64,000 nt of DNA from Membranipora membranacea (Eukaryota; Bryozoa; Gymnolaemata; Cheilostomatida; Membraniporidae): contig OU612075.1 in NCBI GenBank assembly GCA_914767715.1, positions 14,508,001 to 14,572,000 of the forward strand, read 5' to 3'. The stretch's first letter is position 1. Each line of letters begins with the position of its first letter. The position numbers were made by a program, and so were the translations under genes. Shown one piece after another: positions 36,780 through 49,100 of the stretch. Below the pieces are notes generated by a model. The model was not told where the DNA came from, ran no database searches, and saw only the letters and a list, made by a program, of their open reading frames with translations.

Positions 36780-37640
36780 GATTTTGGATTTTGTGACTTC
36801 AAAACTTACCTCCGTCAATGTCTGAACATTATTCTCTGAAGATCTAGTACAGAGAAACCGTTGACTGCTGACCCTCAGTAGTGATATGATACTTACAGTA
36901 GCTGAATGTGACTTACTGCATTTACAGAGATACTACCATCTGTTTCAACCATCAAACCTAAAACATAACAAATACAAATAAATCTATGTCAAATTATTGC
37001 AACTTAACAAGGTGACTCAAGCAATAATATCATATTATGCTAACATTATATTAATTGATACAAGCACACATTTTCTTACATTGGCAAGATATATCATGCT
37101 GGGGGAATGTTTTCCTTAAAGTGCCAAAGAAATAGGTGAATAGAAAACTCGGGAGAGCAGAACAGAAAAAATGGTACAAACAGGGAGGAAAATACACAAT
37201 ATACATAAAAAGAAAGCAAGGGTATGGATAATAATGAATGGTGCAGAACAAAACTATGACTGTATTAGTTACTGAACAATATTCTTGTAACAATCAGACT
37301 TGCTTAGCCATTAATACAGACAATCAGATACAATACATGACTGTTAGTAATAATATTACTCACCATATCAGTATATGTCTGTCTCTCTCCGGCCCGTCCT
37401 GTCTAAGCAGCATCTGGATCAGAAGAGCAGTGTGTACTATACTGGTCTTTTCTTATGTACTCAATGTGAGCAGATGTGAACGCTGCACTCAAAAGATTAT
37501 ATTTTGGCCTGTTTATCTGGATGATTACTGTATGAATCTATGCCTGTTCTCTGAAATTTCCCTGCTATAGTATGAAAGCCTGAAGATTTCCAAGGATAAT
37601 TACGCTTGTCTTTGTTTGATGACCATAGCATCTGAGGTAC
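36780..37640 (-). repeat. Module block 7 (distant)
   Basis: Module a lies with its donor side at 37374; the minus strand reads TGRAGERQTYTDM before GTGAGT, but a stop interrupts the upstream frame. The sequence 37430-37640 aligns with 26770-26960. Near 36800-36965 are further minus-strand AG and GTAAG-type borders, including TTTTAG before GTTTGATGG, which resembles the acceptor of module a elsewhere. It is about 10 kb from the other blocks, with a retroelement and a 547-bp repeat between. Confidence 0.5.
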
Positions 37641-39965
37641 TGGGATGGTAGCTCAATGTTTAACTTATGATGATACTTTACAACACTAACACAAGTGTCA
37701 AGCTTATCCACCAACTTCCAGATCACAAAGGGAAGTGCCATTAAGTTCAGTCAACAGTGAAATGATGTAGATAAAATAACTGTAATGGGGGTAAGCTACC
37801 AATGTGAAGGAAACACAAGACCAGCAAACAAGCAAACAAATACATTCCATTAAACATATCATGTTAATTACTATGTGATTTTTACACAACTTATTCAGTT
37901 CTGACAATCCATGGTATTTATTTCCATTTATTGATCTGAGTAAAGAGTTGATCTACGAGTAGAAGCCTGTCTTGCCGTCTACACGAAGGCTGGAGTACGA
38001 GGGCCTAGTGAATTAATTCACAATCCCAAGAGCAGAAAGAGCAGAATATGTGATCGCCGGGTATAAAGTACTTGGTCATCTTAAAATAATATAGCGGATT
38101 GATCCAATAACCTGGCTCTCGATGGTGAATCCATTTTTTTGAAGAATAGAGTTCTTCTGTGAAAATGAATAAATCTGTTTTTACACCACTAAAAATAGAC
38201 ATCAGTGTTTAAGTGCACACTGACATTGAGATTGCACTATTAACTTGTGTATCAATTTAGTAGCAGTACCTAAAAATTACCCACCCCTTATTAATAAAAT
38301 TTGACACAGGTTGTCACCCCAACCTCCTTGTGATGGCACTCTTAAGTGAATTAATTTTGAGATATACTTGCCATAGCATATCACGTGATCGGTGTGGCTG
38401 TGAGGTCCTGAACTGAACAAACAGCTGAAAAGGACCCTGTGTTAAAAGTCAATATAGAGCAATGAGAAAAAAAAAATGGTTGGCACATTTCTCAGCCAAA
38501 AAGCTGAAAATTTAAAATTATGGCACAATAAAATCAAATACTAAATGACTGACTTATGTCTGAGCTTTAATAAAATATGGAACAACTATTCTGAAGGGTG
38601 AAGGGATTTATCGATCTAGTTCATAATCATATTGCGTTAATCATCAATTTTTGTTTTGGATGGATTAAAATCTGTGCTTATAAAAAAAAAACATGCAACT
38701 TAATTAAAAGCAGCTTTTACTGTGATTGCCCAATGAAATATGCCATTTAAACGGATTAACATGTTTATATAATTTATTTTCAGTTGTGCCCATACAGCTG
38801 TTGTTGTTGCTTTGTCTTTGATTGCAGAAAAGTTCAGTACTTCTGATTGAGTTACACTGTTACCCGAGATATGTTGAGACATATCCTTTCTGTAGCCTCT
38901 CTTTCCCTCTTTATTGACACCAGGAATTCTTCCTCTCTACGTGATCGTGTTCATTGTTAGGAATGGCCATTTGAGATTCATGTGACTGAGTCTCCAAATG
39001 CTATGTCTACTATCAATAGATTCATTGGAACTTAATTTGAAAGTCTGCATAGTCTTCAACTTAAAATCTGAGGGCTTCCTTGACAAAATTGTGTCTAGCG
39101 CTCAGTCAAAACTTAGCCTAACGTAAGAAGTTATTGGCATGTGGTGAAGATGATACTCTTTGTTACCAAATGGGGCAACAATGTATTGATGACCGTTTGT
39201 GTAACAAAAACTGACGCTACAGCCCACCACAAAAAGTGTTTGCCAAATACAACAGTATTTATTCCCAGGATGCATTTATATTGAGAAGAAGACTTTAATA
39301 TATATATGTGAAAACAGTTTAGTTTTTTATTCAGGATTAAGATATTTTTTTAATCTTGCCTAAAAAATCAAATAAATTTGATAATGACGGTCAAGTTTAT
39401 AAAATATTGTTATGAGTATTTTCTAGAACTGTATGAAGATGGCATCTGGGTTCTTAATTTATTTTAAAAATGGAAAAATAAAGGCCTCAATGAAAATCTA
39501 TATTCATGATAGATAATCTGCAAGCGCACATATGAAATTCAATCATGACATGTTGTCAGCGAGGATCTTAGTTTACTAAAGGAGCAAAATAATTTAGGCT
39601 TATAGTTCAGGAGTGACATATGAAATCTATGGCATGTTATTATCAGATAAATAAGATTTGCATTGTGTGTCAAGTTTATCTCAAACTATGTCATGAAATT
39701 CAAATTGAATACCAAGCAAACAAAGTTGTGCCATTTTTTCTTGATGCTTTTGATTTAATTTGGTTGTTTGTTTTGAATATAGTTTTGAATATAGTACAGA
39801 TAGTCTTTTGGCAGCATCTTTTTACTGAAAAACAAACACATCCAGTCTTAGATTGCTGAGCAAATCAATTACTGTCTTCTGTTAAAATAGCAATAAATTT
39901 ATAAACCTCATCCACATGACACACAGTGCTGTGAATTATCGGTACAACATTTCAAATTTAACGTC
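37641..39965. other. Intergenic upstream of the lectin-like cluster
   Basis: No gene. The part from about 39520 to 39760 is a diverged duplicate of about 44930-45090, upstream of copy 2 (both have a GAATTCAAT-like or AAATTCAAT word, ACTATG-CATGAAA and AACAAAGTTGTGC). It therefore belongs to the duplicated unit. Confidence 0.5.
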
Positions 39966-42900
39966 ATGTATTCTATCGTAAATCTTTGTTTGGTGAGTTA
40001 TTAAAGTATGAAACTTTTCTCTTCGGAAAGAATTTTAACTTGCTAATTTACGCAAAATTAAGCTTTTACTAGAAAGCAATGAAACTTTTTGTTGATATCT
40101 CTCCTCATCAGGGAAACCAATTTCTTGACAAAGAAAAGGTTGAATTAATTTTCCTCTGCATTCTGTGCACATTCATAAAATTCATAGCAAAATTCTCAAG
40201 GGAATGAGACCATTTTACACCGTAACCACTGCCTTGTGAACTTCACTACAATGATCGAGTACGGTTCTTAGTATGGTTTGATGTAATCCCCTGTTCTTAT
40301 CCCTCATATTTGCTGGATCTGTTCATTAAAAAAAAGAAATTTAAATATGTGATGAAAACTTATGTATCGATGAAAATAATTATGCTGCGACAGAGACAAT
40401 TTTTTTCTTCATACTAAAGTGAAAGCAAATGCTAGGAAGCTGCCATCTTGAATTTTCGGTGCGAAGCCTTGAATTATAACGGCACTATCTTTTTTTCATT
40501 TTTAAATGTTTTCAACAATTAAAAAGACTTTTTTTTAAAGAGGAAACAGATGACAACCAAAACAGCCTTGATTGAATAAAATTCTTTATCTACCTTTTCA
40601 TCACAATCTATAAATGAGAGATATTTCAATTCACATTAATTCAACATTTATTCATTTAATTCAGGTGATGTTAGAATTTTATGTTTCATTATGCGGAGCA
40701 GATCCTGACAATATTGTCACAACATACCAGAAACGGCCATATAAAGCCATCAGCACAGTAGATGTTAGTTATAACAACATACGAACTCTTCTGAGGTGCT
40801 CCCTTCTTTGTGCAAGGAGGACAACTAATGGGACAACCGGATGTTTGTCATACTCATATGATTCTGAATCTCAGATATGTAAGCTCTCTGAGGTATTCGC
40901 CTCTGAGAGTGTGACAGCCGATACTTCTAGCGAAGTTGTCTATGAATTGAGAGGTAAGTATTTGCCCGCTTATTTAATCAAGAAGGAATCATCTTTAAAG
41001 TAATGTCAATGAGCAATTCAAAAAGCTGCCGAGCTACTGATTATGAATCCTGAGCAAAAGCTTGATTTCATGACACTGGGTCACTTTCAGTGAGGAAACG
41101 AGGTATGTGGTCTGATGGTTAAAGGTGAGGATTTGTGAACATATGATCCAGTTTTGGTTCCCATTGCTGGCTGTCATTTCTGATTTGGCACTGGCAAGCC
41201 ATTCATCCTAGCCAGGTCTGTTCGGATCAGGACCATAAATGCAGGAGGACTTCTGTTGCACACAATATGAAGATCCCCTTTGCTTCTTCGGAAAAAAAGT
41301 AGCCAGCAGCGGTGGGCAAGGGTATAGGTTATCTAACCCACAAAGCTACCCCGTTTAGGGGGCCCGTTAAGTAGGGCAGTCAAATAAGACCTAGCGTATA
41401 GAGAAAAATACCACTGTTTTTTTAATGCAGATGGCAGTGTCACGTTGATTGCAAAATATTTCTAAACAGGTGAAATGTAGTCTTAAGCTGCGTTTACATT
41501 GTCAACTAATCTGCATAATTGAACAACACCGACATACCATAACTGTCAGCAGTAAATGTCGGTGTAATATAGGTTATAACGATTTTGCTTTTACACTAGA
41601 TTTGTCGGTCTAATAACTCTACCCTGATCTATCAATCAAGCAACTATATTGACCAATCAGCTACCATTTTGCGACAATATTACCCCTGTACAATAGCTAC
41701 AGCTAGTAATGGTAGTACTAGATAAAAACCTTGACATTGGCACACATGGTGTTCTGACCTGTTGACCTGAATGACCTACATATCTGTATTTTAATTGGCT
41801 ATGTATCAATGGAATCGGACCCTGTGTCGTTCATTCTGTGACATGATCACAGAGCAACTATTTCATTAAACTCCAATTAGTCTGCACCGACACAATGTTT
41901 ACATTAAAAGATTTGTCGGTGTTGAATGTCGGTGTTGTTCAAATAGGCAGATAAGTTGACAATGTAAACGCAGCTTTAGGAATTGAGCTCATAATATAAT
42001 TTATTTTTGAAAATGAATGAATAGTCTAAAAACACTTTTTACTTCATGTCATAAAATGAATATAAAATATGTGTAATTTTAATCAATTATCATGGCTAAA
42101 GGTATAGATTTTTTATGTAAAGTGATGCTATATTATAGCTTTGGAATATGAAGAAACTACGTACTCTGTGACCGAGCATGGCGCTTGTCGCAGGAAGTTC
42201 TTACAGCCTGTCGCTGGGATAAGCCTGGCTGAATGCTTCAGACTGCACATTTCTGGCTCAACTAACCCTGTTGGTGACCACAGCTATGAAGCCACACAGG
42301 GAGCATGTTATTCAGTAGTTCCGATGTTACCAAGTGACTATAGCTGCCCTGAAGACGATGACAGAGTTCAAATTTGGTCTAATTCTAAACCTCAATCACC
42401 ACTACTAGTCAGTCCAACCAAAATTACTATGACAGGTATGAAAAGTAACAACATTGTCAATGAGATTCTATAATAACTCTACAAATGATATATTTAGGGC
42501 AATCTAATTTATGACGATAAATTGTTGGTGAATAAAACGCGTAAGGTTACTTTTTAGGATGACTCATCATGATAAAAAAATGTAAAATATGGTACTTCAA
42601 ATGTGCTGCAAATGGTGTTCCAATTTTGCTGTGGCAAAACACCCTAAACATGTGCAGCGAGCGACTTCCATCAGGCAGAACTGGATGAATGGATGAAACT
42701 AAGAAATTCCATTTCAATTAGTTGAGGAACATGTTTCTAACATTAAAACCATCTGGCTGTTTTAGGAACCAGTAGTGTTTGTCTATGTGATCCATTTACT
42801 CCCTTTAGGCCAATTTTATTTATCATAGGTCCATTTGACAATTCACCAGCCTATCCAGGCAGCTGTTGGCGTCCCATGCCTTTGATGCAATCAAAGACTA

Positions 42901-43765
42901 CAGCATATCAAAGTGTGCTGCTGTATAACTTATAACTGCCATCTTTCTTATTACTGCATCTTTCCGTCAGGCAAAATTGAATCAATGGATGAGTCAACAA
43001 TATTCTAATTGGTTGGGGAAATTTTGGTGACATTAAGCCATCTGCCTGCTTAAGGAACAACAACGAGTTTAAACTATGTTTTTTTTTTACCACAGGTCCA
43101 TTTGAGAGTTCACCGCCCTACCCAGGCAAGTCCGTGTCGGATGCGTTTGATGGAATCAAAGACTATAACACTCAATTCATCTCAGTACGCAACTCAGTGA
43201 ATCCATATTTAGGTGGAGATATTGGGTCTGTCAAAACCATAGCTGGAGCAAAGCTTTGGACAAGAACCAACTGCTGCGCAAGTAAATAAAAAAGTTATTA
43301 TCATTACAACAAAAGCCTTAGTTCAGTCATCTCCCCATTCACTTGGTGAGGATATCAACATCCATTTTTTTAGATGCAGATCGTGTTTGCTGTTGTCGTT
43401 TCGTAAGATCTAGATGACGATTAAAACCTAAGCCTTCGTACCTGGTTTTGAGATAAGGGCAATATTTTTCTACTGTTACTGAATCAGTATAAACTCGAAG
43501 GCGATTAAATTTCAACTATTTTTCACTTGCAGATATTGTTCACAACCTCCATTTCTTGCTGTCTCCTCAGAAGTCACTTTTAGATGATGATTACAATGGA
43601 AGCCTTTGTTCTGTTTTCCCTGGACCACCCACCCATGCACTGATGAAAAACGACGATGTAGTTTGGTTTCCATGTCCGCTCAAACAAGGACGATTCTTCA
43701 AGATGATCTTCTTTACTACCTCAGGAGCATTTGATGTCACTGAGATAGAACTGTTTGGGTATTAA
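39966..43765 (+). CDS. Secreted PAN/F-type-lectin-like protein, copy 1 (intact)
   Basis: Five exons: 39966-39992, 40665-40953, 42139-42435, 43096-43281, 43533-43765. All introns are GT-AG, phases 0, 1, 1, 1, giving 343 residues. Exon 1 (MYSIVNLCL) joins VMLEFYVSLCG to make a signal peptide of about 21 residues. Residues 24-105 are PAN/apple-like (C54, C58, C69 and C81 with GCLSYSYD). Residues 106-204 form a second Cys module (C122, C138, C162, C175), possibly PAN-related. Residues 205-343 resemble F5/8C/F-type lectins: DAFDG, DIGSVK, KLWTRTNCC, late CP, and final TEIELFGY. In F-type lectins the R-x-D before CC contacts fucose; here it is R261-T-N263, so binding may differ. Exon 1 was identified because the same nine-codon exon recurs in copies 2 and 4. 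Likely secreted recognition protein; function inferred. Confidence 0.82.
41103..41400 (+). repeat. Possible tRNA-derived SINE in intron 2 of copy 1
   Basis: GTGGTCTGATGGTTAAAGGTG resembles a pol III A box, and GGTTCCCATTG about 45 bases later resembles a weak B box, as in tRNA-derived SINEs. A shorter version with the B-box region deleted is at about 47480-47690 in copy 2, so the insertion predates that duplication. Ends and target duplication could not be fixed. Confidence 0.4.
41486..41975. mobile_element. 490-bp inverted-repeat element with TTA target site
   Basis: The ends are AGCTGCGTTTACATTGTCAA on both strands, extending to about 50 bp of imperfect inverted repeat that includes GAACAACACCGACAT. 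TTA lies on both sides (41483-41485 and 41976-41978). The homologous intron of copy 2 has the uninterrupted site near 47773-47790. The TTA duplication suits the PIF/Harbinger group. Non-coding. Confidence 0.8.
42839..42927 (+). pseudogene. Ghost duplicate of exon 4 in intron 3, copy 1
   Basis: After a TATCATAG acceptor-like end, the sequence GTCCATTTGACAATTCACC repeats the start of exon 4. It is frameshifted before the DAFD motif (SHAFDAIKDY in another frame) and has no donor. The same ghost is present in copy 4 at 63014-63112 but not in copies 2 or 3. Confidence 0.8.
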
Positions 43766-46185
43766 ATAATGCATCTATCAGTTATTGTTTGCAGACATAG
43801 AGGGATCGCCATTGGGTGTCTGTAACTAGTAAAACTGTTGTAAACTGACGGGACGTGAGACTGGTCCTGAATACTTGGTGTCCTCAGTAGCCTTATCATT
43901 CAATCAATAATTGTTATTCTGTTGTTGATGTTGTCGTTGCTGTTTGATTATTATATGCTGTATCTATCAGTAATTGTTCTCAGGCACAGTATGATTGTCG
44001 TTTGGTTTCGTCAACCAGGAGAACTGGTGAAAATTTCTAGAATATTCATTACACATTAAATCACACATATATTAATTGTAATCCGAACATATTGTTGTGC
44101 TTAATTGTAAAAGTGCAATATACAGGGATCACTCTATGTCATTGTACGCCTAAACTTCAGAAGATATTTCTGCAAACCTATCATTCTAAGATTGTCTCCT
44201 GTCAATGTTTGATTGCTACATTGATGAAAATTGTGTCCTTAACTTGTGTGAAAATGAAATGATTTTCGTTTTCTTGTTCACTCAATAAATTCAGTGAGAA
44301 AAGTACAGGGCTATAATGGATGACAAGCTCATCTCTGTTAGCAACACGTGTAGTAACCAGGATACATAGCAACAATTACTGTCAGATTGAGAAGTTCATC
44401 AAAAATCAGACAAAAATCATTTCAAAATTACTTAATTTTGGTAATTATGGTGAAATTTAGTTTAAAATAATTTTTGAAGTAGACAGTCAAATTTTTTTTA
44501 CACGAGCAGAAAACTGTTCCATATCTGTTAACACAGGGCACTACACAAAAATCAATCAGTGACTGATTCTTCTTTTACCGATTAAGCACTCATGGAGTTC
44601 TTATTCAAACTTTCATCAAATAAGTTCATTGGGAGTTTTAAACACCTGAGTTACGATGGGATGTTTGAGGATTAACAAGCAATTATTAGGCTGAGCTGCT
44701 GTGAAAGAGCTCAAAGATCAGCTCAAAAAAACATAATTATATCTCCTGTTGCTGACACAATCTGATAATAAAAACATTTTTATTGCCACGATTTTAATGA
44801 CTGTTTATTTTGATAATAATTGAATAAATCATATTATGGTTTATCAGGTGAACAGCATTATGAGCTTGCAAGTACCGATTGGTCAGGCTCAGGCCTATAT
44901 AAAAATAAATATTCACAACAGCTGAATCTGCAAACACAGGAATTGACATATTGAATTCAATTGTGACATGCTGATACTGAATACGAAATACCTTGTGTCT
45001 CTAGCATATATCTCAAAACAAACTATGCCATGAAACACAATTTTAATCCAAACATAACGAACAAAGTTGTGCTATTTTTTGTTGAAACTTTACTGTTATT
45101 TTGCTGATCCGTTTTGCACCCTGTGAACACAACGTCTAACTAACTGAGTTGAGGGTTTAAATCACTCCGATTCTCCTATGCAAATATGGTAACACCTCAT
45201 AGTGTATATCACAAAACAAACAGCTGATCAAACAATTATTATTTATTATTTGGACTTAAATCACAAAAATTAAAACTTAGCTGGCATATCCGGGGAAACG
45301 CGAATCTGATTGACTATTCTACATTGTGTAGATGAAGAATAGAGCGTGAGAAGGAATGATAGAAGTTTTGAGGAGGCATCTCAATGATGTAAAAAATCAA
45401 TGGGTTTTTACTGTTAACTGCCCTCGAACACTAAAAAGTTTTAAGGCCCTTGCGTATGGTAGTTGCACTTTTGTTCTCAGGCTTTTTGTTTCCAATTCAT
45501 TGACCTAAAGCTAAACTAGTGAAACCTCAGTGTTAGAAATATTATATATTGTTATATGATGGTGTGGACAGCGTGTCAATATCAAAATCAATACCTTTGG
45601 TATAATTGCATTGCACTCTTCTGTATGTAGGTGCGCTCCTGAAATGATTTACACATTTGAATTTATGTTTAGTTTCTTTTGTGTATGGTAGATCCACTGG
45701 AACCAATTAGACATACACAATCTTATAGGATTTTGAGAATACCTGAATCAACCACAATCATGATATTTTGCGAGAAATCAACAATTTGGAATCTTTGGAT
45801 AATTAAATCTATGGCTATATGTAATTTCTGCACTATAAGCCAAGCCAATATTACAACTGGAATATATCAGCCAAATCTGCATGTACTTTCTATATATTGC
45901 ATAAAGACTGGAAGGCCACTAAAATCCAATTATCTACTCAATTAAAGCTAAAAAATCGTAAGATCTCTCACAAATCAAGCTTTACAGCAAATACCATTAT
46001 TTCTAGCAGTTAATTGGTTCGATATTGCACTACAGCCTAACCCTGGATAATAACTGATGCAAAGATATTTTTCATTACTCTTCTTCCATCATAATATTAT
46101 ACCTCAAAGTTGTGTTTTATGCACAGCTGTATAGGCCACAAGACATACATATTCATTCAAAGTCCAGTGTGCCGGATTTAACATC
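43766..46185. other. Intergenic between copies 1 and 2
   Basis: No gene. After the stop of copy 1, a CTGTATCTATCAGTAATTGTT stretch near 43960 resembles the sequence fused to the end of copy 4. The part 45380-45980 aligns with 58500-59000 upstream of copy 3. The frame at 45679-45945 lies in this duplicated non-coding part. Confidence 0.55.
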
Positions 46186-49100
46186 ATGTATTCTACCGGA
46201 AATCTTTGTTTGGTAAGCTATATTAGTCTGAAATAATTTTCTTTTAAAGTATATCTTGGTAACCTTGTCTGTGCTAAAAGTAATTTGTGACAAGAATGAT
46301 TATAGAAATGGAGCAAGCTTTTCCATTCTTTGCACTCATCAGGGGGACCAATATTTTGACACAGAAAATTGGTTGGATATTTTCCCTCCAGTGTAACCTC
46401 ATAGAATGACAAAAATATAGAAAATAACCATTGGAAAACAAAACAATGCTAAAATGAATGAGACCATATATTGAGCTTGTTTCTGGATTAGGTATGGAAT
46501 TAAATTCCCTTGTTGTCATCTTTACATATTAACTGGGTGATAACCTAAAATAATAAACCCTAAGAATTATGCTCAATAAATTTAATTTTTTACACCCTTT
46601 TAAACAAAAAGTTAAAATAAACTACAATCGCTAGTTGGATATAACCTGAAACGAATCGCACCAAAAAATCACAGTTACTAATGTATATTAAATAGCCCTC
46701 CAAATGACTAAAATATTACTAAAAAACATTTATTAAAGTAGGCTAGCTGGCGCCAGTACATTAATGATGTTTTTGTGTAGAAAGCCACATTCGTAATACA
46801 GAATGGCCATTATTTTGAAGTATATTGTGCATACTTGGATATCCACATAACCAAATGGAGTCAATATTAGTGTGTAATAAACTTGACAGGCACAAGAGCA
46901 CAATACCACAATTAGGCCCCACTGGCAAAAGGCTGCAGGTTGTCCACAGCTGCTAAAGAGTATTAGCATTAAATTTTTGAACCTATACGTCATGCTAAGA
47001 TACTAATATTGACTCATTTTATGGCAGGCGGTGGTAGGATTTTATGCTTCATTTTCAAGAGCAGATTCCATCAATCGTATCACAACATACCAGAATCAGC
47101 CATCTAAGTCTATCAGCACAGTAGATGTTAGTTATAACAACATACGGACTCTTCTGAGGTGCTCCCTTCTTTGTGCAAGGAGGACAACTAATGGGACACC
47201 CAGATGCTTCTCCTACTCATATGATTCTAAATCCCAGACATGTAAACTCTCTGAGGAATTTGCCTCTGAGAGTTTGACGGCCGATACTTCTAGCGAAGTC
47301 GTCTATGATTTGAGAGGTAAGTTATTGCAAGCATACTGTGCCCGTTTATTTAATCAAGAAGGAATCATCTTTAAAGTAATGTCAATGAGTGATTCAAAAA
47401 ACTGCCAAGCTACTGAATATGAATCCTGAGCAAAATCTTGATTTAATGAGGCTGGGTCTTTTTTAAGTGATGAAATGAGGTATGTGGTCTTATGGTTGAG
47501 GGTGATTTGGCACTGGCAAGCCATTCATCCTAGCCAGGTCTGTTCAGATCAAGACCATAAATGCAGGAGGATTCTGTCGCACACATTATGAAAATCCTCC
47601 TCTGCCTCTTCAACAAAAAGTTGCCAGCAGCGGTGGCAAGGGTATAGGTTATCTAACCCACACAAGCCACCCCGCTTAAGGGCCCCGTTAAATAAATCAC
47701 TTTTTTTGTTAACGCAGATGGCAGTGCAACATTGATTGCAAGAAATTTCAAAACAGGTAAAATGTATTCTAAGGGATTGAGCTCAACATGTAATTTATCT
47801 TTTTTAATGACTGACACGCCTAAAACAACTTTTTAGTTCATGTCATAAAATGAATAATTTCCTTAATAATTAAGGAAATTATTCATTTTATGACATGAAG
47901 TAAAAAGTTGTTGGTGAAAATAAAATATGTGTAATATTAATCAATGATTTAGAGCGGATCATGGCTCAAAGGTATTATAGTGATATAGTAATGAACATAT
48001 TCATATCTGAAATGCTGTTAGTGATGTTATATGCAAAGTGATGTTGAATTATAGCTCTTGAATATGAAGAACTTAAGTACTCTGTGACTGAGCACGGCGT
48101 TTGTCGCAGGAAGTTCTTACAGCCTGTCACTGGGATGAGCCTGGCTGAATGCTTCGGACTGCACATTTCTGGCTCAGCTAACCCTCTTGGTGACCTCAGC
48201 TATGATACCACACAGGGAGCATGTTATCCTGTAGTTCCGATGTTACCAAGTGACTATAGCTGCCCTGAAGACGATGACAGAGTTCAAATTTGGTCTAATT
48301 CTGAACCTCAATCACCACTAATAGTCAGTCCAACCAAAATTACTATGACAGGTAAAAAAAGTTCCATAACAATTTTGGGCCCTGTAAACTGTGTGTCAAA
48401 TAACACCCCGCCTTGCCCTCAATGCTTTATCAGGCTATTCGACCCCTAATGACCTATGACCTTAAGGTTAACCAGACAAATGCCTCAGTTTGAGCTAAAA
48501 GAATCAATCCTTATAATGGTATCAGACTCTACTGTCCATCAAGTTTTTCCTTATATTTACAGGCCAAAATTATTTAGGCCTACTACTGATATTCAATAAA
48601 TTTGATCTCAGTTTTAATCATCAACAGAATGATGACTTCGGATTATAGCATCTGCCCATCTGTACTATCTCGATAAGAAATTGAAATGCCTGGGCAGATA
48701 TTCAAAGCATTCAAGATAAATTAATTCCTATTCATGTATTACTATGATCTGGAATAAGAAAATAACTCAATCAATAATGAAGTTTTCCAGGTAAATGCAA
48801 AGGTTTTCATGTCACACTCTAACACAGGCCCAAAAATGACTGGTGACCAAAACTTAACGGGTTACTGAGGCAGACTCACTCTCAGATATAGGACTATAGA
48901 GTAGAATTGACCCACAGGGAGAGCTTTCAAATTTTGATTGTTCCAGTCCCAAGCACCCTCTCACGGTGTTGTTTCCGTCTTTGCAGTGGCAAAACACACA
49001 AAGCTCTGAGTTTTCTGTATCGCAGGTCCATTTGAGAGTTCACCTCCCTACCCGGGCAAGCATGCGTCCGATGCCTTTGACTAAAACAAAGGGTATTCTA

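Noticed and set aside
45679-45945. 88-codon plus-strand frame
   Set aside because: Part of a flank duplicated at 58.7-58.9 kb, where the frame is not kept.
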